Assembly: GCA_963798805.1 (NCBI GenBank)
Contig: CAWCVC010000011.1
Span: 434,001 to 498,000 of the forward strand
Direction: 5' to 3'
Source: CAVZCK01 sp963798805
GTDB taxonomy: Bacteria > Pseudomonadota > Alphaproteobacteria > Rhizobiales > Rhodomicrobiaceae
Length of the DNA: 64,000 bases
In this document: positions 53,146 through 61,818 of the stretch, piece after piece
Position numbering within the stretch: position 1 is the first letter of the stretch
Layout: each line of letters starts with the position of its first letter
Translations under genes and position numbers: made by a program
The notes under the pieces: model-generated
What the model was told of the DNA's origin: nothing
The model's database searches: none
Seen by the model: the letters and a program-made list of their open reading frames with translations, nothing else

Positions 53146-53783
53146 GCGGGCGGTTCCTCTTCGACGGGCCCAGCGGTGCGCGCACCACGATCCTTCTCGC
53201 CCATGGCGCCGGCGCGCCGATGGATTCCGCCTCGATGGATGCGGCAGCCAAAGCGCTCGCCGCGGCTGGCTTTCGCGTCGCGCGGTTCGAGTTCGGCTAT
53301 ATGGCGAGCCGCCGCACCGGCGACGGACGAAAGCCACCTCCGCGAGCCGAAACCCTCAAAGGCGAATATCTGGCCGCGGTGGCGGAGCTGGACGCGGCAA
53401 ATCCGCCGATCATAGGCGGCAAGTCCATGGGCGGGCGCGTCGCCAGCATGATCGCCGACGATCTGTTCGCCGAAGGAGCGATCGCCGGCCTCATCTGCCT
53501 CGGCTATCCCTTCCATCCGCCGGGCAAGCCGACGCAGCTCCGGACGAAACACCTCGAAGAACTCAAGACGCCGACCCTGATCTGTCAGGGAACGCGCGAC
53601 GAATTCGGCATGCAAGACGAGGTTGCCGGCTACACCCTCTCCGACAAGATCGAGATCCTCTGGCTGGAGGATGGCGACCACGATCTGAAGCCGCGCAAGA
53701 CGATCTCGGGTTTTTCGGCGGCCGACCATTTGAAAACCATAGCCGCCGCCGCCGCCCACTTTGCGGGGAGGATCGCGCGCTGA
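53142..53783 (+). CDS. Alpha/beta hydrolase (dienelactone hydrolase/Tex30-like)
   Basis: This 213-residue protein has the alpha/beta-hydrolase core: an HGAGAPMDS oxyanion loop, the nucleophile elbow GGKSMGGR with Ser, the acid in CQGTRDEFG, and the histidine in EDGDHDLKP. The subgroup resembles small KANL3/Tex30-type hydrolases of uncertain substrate. The ATG overlaps the BRCT-TPR stop by four bases, so it belongs to the NHEJ operon by expression, although a repair function is not evident. The exonuclease gene follows ten bases later. Confidence 0.85.
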   Translation: MSGRFLFDGPSGARTTILLAHGAGAPMDSASMDAAAKALAAAGFRVARFEFGYMASRRTGDGRKPPPRAETLKGEYLAAVAELDAANPPIIGGKSMGGRVASMIADDLFAEGAIAGLICLGYPFHPPGKPTQLRTKHLEELKTPTLICQGTRDEFGMQDEVAGYTLSDKIEILWLEDGDHDLKPRKTISGFSAADHLKTIAAAAAHFAGRIAR

Positions 53784-53793
53784 GCCGAACCCA

Positions 53794-54567
53794 ATGAAGA
53801 TTGCGACCTTCAACATCAACGGCGTCAATCGGCGTTTGCGAAACCTGCTCGACTGGCTGGCGGAGGCGGAGCCGGGCGTCGTCTGCCTTCAGGAATTGAA
53901 GGCGACCGACAAGCAGTTCCCGCGCGCTGCGATCGAAAGCGCCGGGTATAGCGGTGTCTGGAGAGGCCAGTCGGCATGGAACGGCGTCGCGATTCTCGCG
54001 CGCGGCTCCGAGCCCGTGCTGACGCGTGCCGAACTTCCCGGAGGGTCGACGGACGCGGACGCCCGATACATCGAGGCGGCCGTGAACGGTATCCTCGTCG
54101 CCTCGCTCTATGCACCGAACGGCAACCCGCAGCCCGGACCAAAATTCGACTTCAAGCTCGCATGGATGAAGCGGCTGATCGCGCATGCGGCGGAGCTTTT
54201 TGCCACCGGCATTCCCGTCGTGCTGGCGGGCGACTACAACATCGTTCCCGAGGCGCGCGACATCTACCAAATCCGGTCCTATGACAGAAACGCTCTTGTC
54301 CAGCCGCAAGCCCGTGAGGCCTATCGAAGGTTGCTTGACCAAGGCTGGGTGGACGCGATCCGCAAGGTTCACCCGGATGAGACCGTCTACACCTTCTGGG
54401 ACTATATGCGGAATCGCTGGCCGCGAAACGCGGGCCTGCGCCTCGATCATCTGCTCCTCAGTAAAACAGTCTCGCGCCGAATTCTCGATGCCGGGGTCGA
54501 CTGCGATGTCCGCGGCCGAGATGGTGCTAGCGATCATGCTCCAGTATGGATCCGGCTGAAAGATTGA
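53794..54567 (+). CDS. xthA: Exodeoxyribonuclease III/AP-endonuclease family protein
   Basis: This 257-residue protein has the ExoIII fold: MKIATFNINGVNRRL, the metal-binding Glu in VCLQELKAT, LYAPNGNP, AGDYNIVPEARDIY, and the C-terminal Asp-His in GASDHAPVWI. ExoIII enzymes cut abasic sites and trim 3' ends, which fits end cleaning before ligation by LigD. It is the fifth gene of the NHEJ operon. Most genomes carry more than one xthA paralogue, so the symbol marks the family rather than a unique orthologue. Confidence 0.92.
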   Translation: MKIATFNINGVNRRLRNLLDWLAEAEPGVVCLQELKATDKQFPRAAIESAGYSGVWRGQSAWNGVAILARGSEPVLTRAELPGGSTDADARYIEAAVNGILVASLYAPNGNPQPGPKFDFKLAWMKRLIAHAAELFATGIPVVLAGDYNIVPEARDIYQIRSYDRNALVQPQAREAYRRLLDQGWVDAIRKVHPDETVYTFWDYMRNRWPRNAGLRLDHLLLSKTVSRRILDAGVDCDVRGRDGASDHAPVWIRLKD

Positions 54568-54686
54568 GACCCCTAAGAAGCGTGCGGAAGAGCGATGCCG
54601 TAGCTCCTGAACCTTTTCACCGCTCCCTTCGACTAAGAATTCGGCGCGATACGTCGCCATTCGAACATCCACCGGAGGAAGCGTCG

Positions 54687-57191
54687 ATGATTACTGCTGA
54701 CGCTGATAGCCATCGCTTGGCGATGCCGCATAGTCACGCCGCCCGCAACGGCGAGCTTTCTTCTCTGAAAACCAAACAGACGGCCCCACAAAGATTTCAT
54801 CTTCTGGCTCTGGCAGGCATGCTGCTGATGGGCGCGACGACTGCGTATGCGCAGCCGGACGGTGACACCACGGTCCGGAAACCGCTCGGACCGGGAGCGT
54901 TCTTCTTCGCGGACGGCCCCAATCCGTTTGCCGGCCCGTCCGGGGCGGTCATGGACTGCATGTTCTTCTCGAAGGATGTGGAGCGGAAGATCAAAGGCTG
55001 CAGCGACGTGATCGCGGATGCCGAAGGTGAGCCCAAAGCCGGGGTGGCTTATCGCAAGGTCGCAGAGCGACGCGATCCGAAAAATCTTGCAGCCGCGCAC
55101 TACCATCGCGCCCTTGGACTTCGTGAAAAAGGTGACCGCAAGCAGGCGCTGGACGACTTCAACGAGGCGATCCGGCTCGATGCGCAAATGCCCAGCGGAT
55201 TCGATGCGCGCGGCCGCCTTCAATTCGACAATGGCGGCATGGACGCGGCAATCAGCGATTTCAGCGAAGCGATCCGCCTTAATCCGAATGCGGCGCAATT
55301 TCACTTGCATCGTGGCGTCGCCTATTCCAGGAAGAAGCAGGACGACCTGGCGATTGCGGATTTCAGCGAAGCCATCCGGCTTGATGCGAAGCTGGTCAAC
55401 GCCTACTACAACCGCGGCGAAATCTATCGCACAGAGGACCAGTTCGATCTGGCGCTCAAAGACCTCGCCGAGGCTATCCGGCTGAATCCCGGCCATGCCT
55501 TCGCCTATAATTCCCGCGGCGAGATCTATGCCGCAAGGGGGCAGGCGGAAGAGGCCATCGCCGACTTCAGCCAAGCCATTCGCCTCGCGCCGAAATACGC
55601 CCCGGCATACACCAACCGCGGCGTCTCCTATTATCAGCGCGGAGATTTCGAGCGAACGATCGCCGATGCCAGCGAGGCCATTCGTCTTGCCCCCAACGCC
55701 GTCAAAGCTTACGCCCTCAGGGGGCTTGCTCTGGAGAAATCCGGCCGCATTGACGATGCGCTCGCCGATTATAAGAAAGCGCACGATCTCGATCCGTCGA
55801 ACCTGCCGGCCGCCGATGGGCTGAAGCGTTTGAATACGGCGCCTCGGTCATCGACGCAAGGCGCAGGGACGGTCTTTTTCGAAAAGCCAAAGGTCGGCGA
55901 TGTCCGGCTCGATTGGTGCCGGGAATGGGCGCGCAATTGCGGTAGGCCTGCCGCCGACGAGTTCTGCCGGCGCGGGGGTCTTGGTGCAGCCGTCGCTTTC
56001 ACGAAGGCGCCACGGGTCGGCGAGCAGACGCACGTCATCGGCACCGGACAAGTCTGCGATCAGCCGTCGTGCGATGGCTTCGCCAGCATTACCTGCAGCA
56101 AATCGACGGCGGAGGGCAGCGCCTCTCCGGTCCGCTCAGATCAATGCAACCGAAGCGTCAGTCCGGAGGAGCGGATTCGCGCCTGCACCGCGCTCATTGA
56201 AGACCGCAAAACCGGCAAGGACGCCCTCGCCAGCGCCCATCTCAATCGTTGCGATGCCTATGGTTTCAAGCGCCAGCTTGATCAGGCGCTGGCCGACTGC
56301 AGCAAGGCGATCGCGCTGAACCCGGCGGAGGCCGAGGGCTTTGTTCTGCGCAGCCGCATCGAAGTCGCGAAGCGCCAATACGATCTCGCGCTCAAGGACA
56401 TAGACGCAGCCTTGCAGCTCAAGCCGCAAGAGATGGGCCTCTATTACCGCCGGGGCACGATCGGGGAGGCAGCCGGTCAGCCGGAGCGCGCTATCGAGGA
56501 CTATACCCAAGCCCTGCGGCTCGATCCGAAGGCGGTTCAGGTCCATATCAGGCGCGGCATTCTCTACAGCAACGGCAACAGCTTTGCCGAGGCGCTCGCC
56601 GATTTCAGTGCGGTCATCGATATCGACGCCAAATCGCAGGTCGCATATTTCAACCGTGGCAGCGTCTATAGGAAAATGGGCGAGCCGGAGCGCGCGATCA
56701 CCGACTATGATGAGGCGCTCCGCCTTGAGCCGAACTATTTGCTGGCCGAGTTGCGCCGCGCCGATACCTATCGCGATATGCAGCAATATGACCGTGCCCT
56801 GGAGGGATACGGCCGGGCGATCGCGCTCAAGCCGACGGACCCATTCGTCTATTCTTTGCGCGGCAGCGCTTACATCGCCGCCGGTCGGTATGATCAGGCG
56901 CTGGCCGATTACAGCGAAGCGCTCCAGTTGGACCCGCGTTTCGCGACCGCCCATAATGGCCGCGCCTGGACCTATTTCAAAATGGGCAAATTCACCGAGG
57001 GCCTCGCCGAAGCCGAGCGCGCGCTCGAACTCGATCCGAAGCTGTCCCATGCCTATGATACGCGCGCGCATATTTATGAGGTGCTGGGCCGCAAGAAGGA
57101 CGCCATTGAGGATTTCCGCAAGGCGCTAACGCTCAACCCGACCATCCAGACCAGCCGTCAAGGGCTCGAGCGCCTTGGCGCCGAACCCTGA
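54687..57191 (+). CDS. Secreted multi-TPR protein
   Basis: The 834-residue protein starts behind CGGAGGAAG. A hydrophobic stretch LLALAGMLLMGATTAYA ends at residue 55, so the signal peptide has an unusually long polar start. Two TPR arrays follow: about residues 120-380 (units of the type ADFSEAIRLxPxxAxAYxNRG), then a Cys-rich linker (DWCREWARNCGRPAADEFCRRGG), and a second array to the end. Multi-TPR periplasmic proteins are scaffolds; no enzyme domain is seen. It stands alone after the NHEJ operon and converges on the PNPOx-like gene. Confidence 0.82.
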   Translation: MITADADSHRLAMPHSHAARNGELSSLKTKQTAPQRFHLLALAGMLLMGATTAYAQPDGDTTVRKPLGPGAFFFADGPNPFAGPSGAVMDCMFFSKDVERKIKGCSDVIADAEGEPKAGVAYRKVAERRDPKNLAAAHYHRALGLREKGDRKQALDDFNEAIRLDAQMPSGFDARGRLQFDNGGMDAAISDFSEAIRLNPNAAQFHLHRGVAYSRKKQDDLAIADFSEAIRLDAKLVNAYYNRGEIYRTEDQFDLALKDLAEAIRLNPGHAFAYNSRGEIYAARGQAEEAIADFSQAIRLAPKYAPAYTNRGVSYYQRGDFERTIADASEAIRLAPNAVKAYALRGLALEKSGRIDDALADYKKAHDLDPSNLPAADGLKRLNTAPRSSTQGAGTVFFEKPKVGDVRLDWCREWARNCGRPAADEFCRRGGLGAAVAFTKAPRVGEQTHVIGTGQVCDQPSCDGFASITCSKSTAEGSASPVRSDQCNRSVSPEERIRACTALIEDRKTGKDALASAHLNRCDAYGFKRQLDQALADCSKAIALNPAEAEGFVLRSRIEVAKRQYDLALKDIDAALQLKPQEMGLYYRRGTIGEAAGQPERAIEDYTQALRLDPKAVQVHIRRGILYSNGNSFAEALADFSAVIDIDAKSQVAYFNRGSVYRKMGEPERAITDYDEALRLEPNYLLAELRRADTYRDMQQYDRALEGYGRAIALKPTDPFVYSLRGSAYIAAGRYDQALADYSEALQLDPRFATAHNGRAWTYFKMGKFTEGLAEAERALELDPKLSHAYDTRAHIYEVLGRKKDAIEDFRKALTLNPTIQTSRQGLERLGAEP

Positions 57192-57210
57192 TCACCGGTC
57201 GCAAATGCAC

Positions 57211-57663
57211 TCAGCAGGTGACAAGATCTGTGTGTCCGAAGCCCTTGGAGTAATCGAGCACGGAGATGACTGTCGGCGTCACGCGGAAAATACGAACGTC
57301 GTCCGGGGTCGGCATCGGCATCGATAAGGGAGGGCTATCGGGATATTTCAGCGGCAGCATACGCAAGACCTTGTCCGCTTCGGCCCGATCAAGCACCGCT
57401 CGCGCACGCGCTGCCATGGACAAACCGGTAATCGCCATCAGGTCCGCCGTGTCGTGATCGATCGTCAGCGATACGCGATCATCTTGCGCCAGATTTGCCG
57501 CCTTCTGGCTGTCCAGGCCGCAGAGAAAGTAAAGGGTGAGTCCTTCGTTAACGTAGCCCACGGTCGTCGCCTGCGGCCAGCCATCCGGCCTTAGCGTGGC
57601 AATCGTCATGATCCGGTGTTGGTCGAGCAGCGTCAGGATCTTCTTTCTGGTCTCTTCGTCCAT
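57211..57663 (-). CDS. Pyridoxamine 5'-phosphate oxidase-like flavin protein
   Basis: This 150-residue protein has the split-barrel flavin-binding fold: ILTLLDQHRIMTIATLRPDGWPQATTVGYV, LYFLCGLDSQKAANL and DDRVSLTIDHD. These are typical of small PNPOx-like or F420-type proteins that bind FMN. The substrate is unknown. The ATG at 57663 follows GGAGG. The gene is convergent with the secreted TPR gene, with 19 bp between stops. A leader to 57687 is Arg-rich and unlikely to be translated. Confidence 0.85.
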   Translation of the reverse strand: MDEETRKKILTLLDQHRIMTIATLRPDGWPQATTVGYVNEGLTLYFLCGLDSQKAANLAQDDRVSLTIDHDTADLMAITGLSMAARARAVLDRAEADKVLRMLPLKYPDSPPLSMPMPTPDDVRIFRVTPTVISVLDYSKGFGHTDLVTC

Positions 57664-57798
57664 CCTTCGCCTCCGTAATTGCGGCAATTCAGACTAGAAT
57701 GGGTGATCACCCGGTCCTTTGGCGTTGACAGAAATCAATCATGATGCCCGGCAAACTGGGGACCCATGTAAGCCTGATAACTGCCTCGGACATTGAGC

Positions 57799-59904
57799 TC
57801 AGAGGAGATCTGCAAGCATGCGCGCCGCCCGCGCGGCGCCCCCGGCCTCGACCGGCTTGAAATTCGCCGGCGCTTTCAACAGGGCAACCATCGCATCGGC
57901 AATCATATCCGGCGTCGAGCTCTCGAACTGCATCCGCCGTCCAGCGCCATAGAGATCGAGACGATGGGCGACGTGGAAATTCTGCTCGAAATGGTTCTTC
58001 AGCGGGAAATAGATGAACGGGGTCCCCGCTGCGGTCAGCTCCATGCAGGTTGTAAGGCCGCCCTGGACGAGAGCCAGATCGCAGGCCGCAAGGTGGCGAT
58101 CGAGATCCGGCACGAAAGCGCACAGCTCGACGCCGGCGGGCACATCGAGCGTCCGTGGATCGATGCGCGGACCCGCCACCAGGATCATGCGCAGCTCCGG
58201 CAGCTTGGCCCGTGCCATTGGCCAACTTTGCAGGATGCGCCTGATCAAATGCGCGCCGACGCCCGATCCACCGACTGTGACGATGCACACGCGTTCATCT
58301 TGGCTGTAGCCGAGCCGCTGTCGCAGCTCAGCGCGGCTGCCAAACGACTTCGGGTGTTCACCGATGATATAGCCCGCGAAATCGAAATGCCTGGGCACCC
58401 AGTCGCGCATAGCCGGCAGATCCTTGCCGAAGGACAGCGGAATGACGGCCTCGGGCTCGCCGACGAAGATGGCGCGGTCGCGCACGCCGGGATGGTGCTC
58501 GATGTGCTCGATCATCTCGGCATTGTAATCGGTCGTCAGGAAAGCCTCGTGCTCCCCGCCTGACGGCATCGGCAGGTAGCCGACGAAATCGGTGAGCCAG
58601 GCAAGCTTTGCCTTCTTCAATTCGGGATGCTCGTGCCAATAGTGGTCGATGTCCCAGGCTTCATCGGCGATCACGAGATCGTAACCACCCTGCTCGACCG
58701 CCTCCTGGAAGATCATGAAGTTTGCGATCAGCACCTCGTCCATGCGGCGGATCGCCTGAAAGCAGTGCAACTCGTGCTCGCCCAACTCCAATTCGATGTG
58801 GCGGGTCTCGCTGACAAGCCGGCCACTCAGAGGATGGATACGCTCGCCTCTCGCCTCGAGCAGGCGCGTGACGGGATCCTGTGCCAGCCAATCGACCTCC
58901 AGCTCCGGGTGCAGCTTGCGCAATTCCCGCGTGATGGCGATATCGCGACGTGCGTGACCGAGGCCGATGGGCGAGGAGAGATAGAGGGCTTTTTTGGCTT
59001 TGTGCGTTTTTATTGCGTGCGTCTTCGGCGCAGCGATGCCGAGCTTGCGATCGAGAAAGTCGAGGATGAGCGCGTTGGCCTTGGCGGGAAAGCGGCCCAA
59101 AATGTTGTGACCGCCGCCGGGAATGGTCACAAGCTCGGCACCGGTGATCTCGGCAACGGCCTTGGCGCGCCCATGGGGCTGGATCTGATCGTCGTCGCCG
59201 TGGATCAGCAGCATCGGACAGCGGATTTTGCGATACATGGCCTCGCCGACATCGAAAGCCGGCGGGGTCATCCGAGCGTCCACGGTGTTGGCCAGCACGG
59301 GGCCGGTGGTCTCATTCGCCCATAGAATGCCATCCTCGATCTGCTTGGTCGAGTGTGGCTCGAAGAAGATGTTGCGAACGAAATGCTCGGCAAAGTCGGG
59401 ATAATCGGCAAACCAGTATTCGCGGTTATATTTGTCCCAGCCTTCGAACCGCTCGCGCTGAGCAAGAAAATGCCTCTGCGTCATATAAGGGTAGTTCGGT
59501 CCGATGCTCGCAACGGTTCCGGCCAGGATTGCCGCCTTCACGCGATCGGGATGGTATGCGGCCAGCACGCAGGCGTGCATGCCGCCGAAGGATAGGCCGA
59601 GGAGGATGGCCTTTCCGGCCTCGGTGGCGTCCATGACCGCAAGCGCATCGGCGACATTCTGGTCTATCGTATAGGCGGCCACATCCGCCGGCCGGTCGGA
59701 CTTGCCGTTGCCGCGGGCATCGAAAGCGATGCAGCGGAAACGCTCGCTGAAATAGGGTAATTGCGCCTTGTAGACGCGCGAGTGGACGATGCTCCAAGGC
59801 GGCAGGAAGACCATCGTCTCCGGACCTTCGCCGTAGACCTCGTAATAGATCTTCACGCCGTCGCGCTCTACGAATCCGTGTTCGTCGGGTAGCTTAGCTC
59901 GCAT
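57799..59904 (-). CDS. Alpha/beta hydrolase-glycosyltransferase fusion
   Basis: The 701-residue protein joins two enzymes. Residues 1-290 form an alpha/beta hydrolase: FDARGNGKSDRP, nucleophile elbow LGLSFGGMHA, HGDDDQIQPHGRA and the histidine in PGGGHNILG. Residues 310-700 form a GT-B glycosyltransferase of the MurG/UGT type: YLSSPIGLGHARRDIAI at the start and the donor-binding end CDLALVQGGLTTCMELTAAGTPFIYFPLKNHFEQN. The start lies four bases after the TetR stop, behind GAAGGGG, so the two are coupled. The product may be a glycosylated lipid or small molecule; the pairing is unusual. Confidence 0.85.
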   Translation of the reverse strand: MRAKLPDEHGFVERDGVKIYYEVYGEGPETMVFLPPWSIVHSRVYKAQLPYFSERFRCIAFDARGNGKSDRPADVAAYTIDQNVADALAVMDATEAGKAILLGLSFGGMHACVLAAYHPDRVKAAILAGTVASIGPNYPYMTQRHFLAQRERFEGWDKYNREYWFADYPDFAEHFVRNIFFEPHSTKQIEDGILWANETTGPVLANTVDARMTPPAFDVGEAMYRKIRCPMLLIHGDDDQIQPHGRAKAVAEITGAELVTIPGGGHNILGRFPAKANALILDFLDRKLGIAAPKTHAIKTHKAKKALYLSSPIGLGHARRDIAITRELRKLHPELEVDWLAQDPVTRLLEARGERIHPLSGRLVSETRHIELELGEHELHCFQAIRRMDEVLIANFMIFQEAVEQGGYDLVIADEAWDIDHYWHEHPELKKAKLAWLTDFVGYLPMPSGGEHEAFLTTDYNAEMIEHIEHHPGVRDRAIFVGEPEAVIPLSFGKDLPAMRDWVPRHFDFAGYIIGEHPKSFGSRAELRQRLGYSQDERVCIVTVGGSGVGAHLIRRILQSWPMARAKLPELRMILVAGPRIDPRTLDVPAGVELCAFVPDLDRHLAACDLALVQGGLTTCMELTAAGTPFIYFPLKNHFEQNFHVAHRLDLYGAGRRMQFESSTPDMIADAMVALLKAPANFKPVEAGGAARAARMLADLL

Positions 59905-59908
59905 GGCA

Positions 59909-60523
59909 TCACCCCTTCGATGAAGCACTTTCGGCAATGCGAATGAGATCGCCGATGCGGCGCAGCGCTTGGCGCACGGGTGAGCCCTTCTTCTCCAAGC
60001 CGAGCAGGTAAAGACTCTCCGCGCCGATAAAGGCATTGGCGATGAGGGCTGCGGCCTCCTCGGGTGAGAACGGACCCAGGCCACCCAGATCACGCTCGGC
60101 TTTGCGCGTCAGCCCCGCAAGCAGGTCGAGCCAGCCCACGGCGCCTGCACGGACGACCTTGGCGACCCCGGCATCGGCCCAGCTCGCCGCGATGAGTTCC
60201 TGCAGCACGCGCACATAACCCGAGGCGATGTCGTCGTCGAGATAGGCGCAGGCCCGGTCCCACTGCTCCGAAAGCTTGAGCGTGGGATCGCCGAACAGCG
60301 CATTCTGTCGCTCGAGCAGCTGGGCGTTGAGATATTCGAACAGCGCCAGCACCAGGCCCTGCTTGGAGCCGAAGTGATAATGGATCTGGCTCAGCGGCAC
60401 GCCGGCGGCAGCCGCGACATCGCGGGTCGACAAACCGGAATAGCCGTTCTGGCGCAGCACCTTTTTTGCCGCTTCGAGCAATGTGGTGCTGGTTTCCGCC
60501 TTCTTCGCAGCCGTTCGCGCCAT
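59909..60523 (-). CDS. TetR-family transcriptional regulator
   Basis: This 204-residue protein has the TetR helix-turn-helix at its start (LLEAAKKVLRQNGYSGLSTRDVAAAAGVPLSQIHYHFGSKQGLVLALFEYLN). An all-helical ligand domain follows (AYLDDDIASGYVRVLQELIAASWADAG). It lies between the MddA-like gene and the hydrolase-glycosyltransferase gene on the same strand. Two copies of a 12-bp palindrome upstream of the MddA-like gene are its likely operators. The inducer is unknown. Confidence 0.92.
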   Translation of the reverse strand: MARTAAKKAETSTTLLEAAKKVLRQNGYSGLSTRDVAAAAGVPLSQIHYHFGSKQGLVLALFEYLNAQLLERQNALFGDPTLKLSEQWDRACAYLDDDIASGYVRVLQELIAASWADAGVAKVVRAGAVGWLDLLAGLTRKAERDLGGLGPFSPEEAAALIANAFIGAESLYLLGLEKKGSPVRQALRRIGDLIRIAESASSKG

Positions 60524-60585
60524 ATATCGATCTCCATGTCCTCATCGGCGCCTATTCGGGAAACGCCAGACGATCATCCCCTCGG

Positions 60586-61368
60586 TCACGGCCGTCTCGG
60601 CTCTCCATCCGGAGCCGGAGCCGAGCCGTCCGCAACGGCGCTGCGCGCGGCAAATGGGATAAGCATCGGCACCTGCTCGCGGTAACGGCGGTATTGATCG
60701 CCGAACGTTCCGATCAGATCACGCTCCTCAAGATAGATGCCGAGAAGGATATAGCCGGTGGTCGCGGCCGCGAACAGCAGATGTCCTGCCGTCATAGAGG
60801 GCGTGGCCCAGAAGCCGAGCAGAAAGCCAAGATAGAGCGGATGCCTGACACGCTTATAGAGAAAGGGCGTCCTGAACACCGGTGCCGGCAGCGACCGGCG
60901 GCGCAGCCGAGCATAGACCTGGCGCAGGCCGAACAACTCGAAATGATTGATGAGGAAGGTGCTGAGGAACAAAAGGCCCCAGCCGAACCAGAAGATTGCG
61001 GTGAGGGCTGCCACGGCGATCGGATTCTGCACGGTCCAGATCGGCTCGGCGATCGGCCGCCAATACCAAAATAGGGCTATCAAGATGAGACTTGCGAGAA
61101 GCACATAGGTCGTCCGCTCGACCGGCTGCGGCACGTATTGCGTCCACCAGCGCTTGAACGCAGGCCGCGCCATGACGCTATGTTGAACGGCGAAAAGGCC
61201 CAGCAATACCGTATTGATGATCAATGCCGGAATAAGCGGCCCGGATTCGCCGCTGTCGATCGTTTTAGGCACAGGCAAATCCCCGACGAAAGCGATCGCA
61301 TAAAGGATCGTGCCCAGGAACAGCGCATAAGCGAACGCACCGTATAGGATTGAAGCAATACCACCCAT
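60586..61368 (-). CDS. mddA: Membrane S-methyltransferase, MddA/NnrU-like
   Basis: This 260-residue integral-membrane protein starts behind AAGGAGAG. It has at least five hydrophobic helices and the isoprenylcysteine-methyltransferase-like C-terminal core: LYKRVRHPLYLGFLLGFWATP and EERDLIGTFGDQYRRYREQVPMLIP, which bind S-adenosylmethionine. GLFAVQHSVMARPAFKRWW and FLSTFLINHFELFGLRQV match the methanethiol S-methyltransferase MddA group as I recall it. MddA makes dimethyl sulfide from methanethiol. The symbol is a best guess. It heads a unit with TetR and the hydrolase-glycosyltransferase gene. Confidence 0.8.
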   Translation of the reverse strand: MGGIASILYGAFAYALFLGTILYAIAFVGDLPVPKTIDSGESGPLIPALIINTVLLGLFAVQHSVMARPAFKRWWTQYVPQPVERTTYVLLASLILIALFWYWRPIAEPIWTVQNPIAVAALTAIFWFGWGLLFLSTFLINHFELFGLRQVYARLRRRSLPAPVFRTPFLYKRVRHPLYLGFLLGFWATPSMTAGHLLFAAATTGYILLGIYLEERDLIGTFGDQYRRYREQVPMLIPFAARSAVADGSAPAPDGEPRRP

Positions 61369-61427
61369 GGAAGACTCTCCTTGTCGGGTTGAGAGGTCAG
61401 CCGATGCTCGCAGCCCGCGGTATGAAT

Positions 61428-61466
61428 TCGGTCGACCGACCTAATATCTATATCGGTCGACCGACC
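61428..61466. promoter_or_regulatory. Double TetR-type operator
   Basis: The 14-mer TCGGTCGACCGACC occurs at 61428-61441 and again at 61453-61466. Each contains the perfect palindrome TCGGTCGACCGA. The copies are 25 bp apart, on nearly the same face of the helix. They lie 60-98 bp before the MddA-like start. Cooperative binding of the TetR protein encoded downstream is likely. Confidence 0.7.
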
Positions 61467-61758
61467 GAGTCAATCGCTAATCATATCTGTAGCGTTTTCA
61501 TCGCGGATTAGCCTTCGCGTTGAGCCTTCGGCTCAGGCACGTACGGCTCCAAAGTCTGTGAATTGGCGCCGCTGTTTGACCCAGCCGCGGAATGCAAAGG
61601 CAACAGCTTACGACGCCGATCGATGCTGATTTCCCACGCCGAGTTACATGATGCATAACCAAAGGGGTATGGTAATTTCAAAGATGCTTATTCAGGAGCG
61701 GTGCCGCTCCGGGCACGCAGAGCCGGCCATGCGATTTCCGTACTCCCGGACGTTGCTG
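61467..61758. other. Intergenic stretch without a recognisable gene
   Basis: This is the rest of the 450-bp gap between the divergent MddA-like and ArsR genes. I see no frame with family features, no ribosome site and no strong hairpin. Short translated bits on the minus strand are Arg-rich and could be gene debris. Confidence 0.4.
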
Positions 61759-61786
61759 TTGACTCATTTATCTGAGTGGTTATAGG
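61759..61786 (+). promoter_or_regulatory. Probable sigma-70 promoter of the ArsR cluster
   Basis: TTGACT at 61759-61764 and TATAGG at 61781-61786 are 16 bp apart. The predicted transcription start falls near 61793, inside the ArsR-type palindrome, leaving a leader of about 25 nt before the ATG at 61819. Confidence 0.5.
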
Positions 61787-61790
61787 TTGC

Positions 61791-61814
61791 ATCAATAACC
61801 ATAGAGTTATTGAT
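61791..61814. promoter_or_regulatory. ArsR-family operator over the transcription start
   Basis: ATCAATAAC at 61791-61799 and GTTATTGAT at 61806-61814 form a perfect 9-6-9 inverted repeat, four bases before the ArsR start codon and just after a promoter-like pair. This is the expected place for an autorepressor site. Confidence 0.7.
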
Positions 61815-61818
61815 TGCG

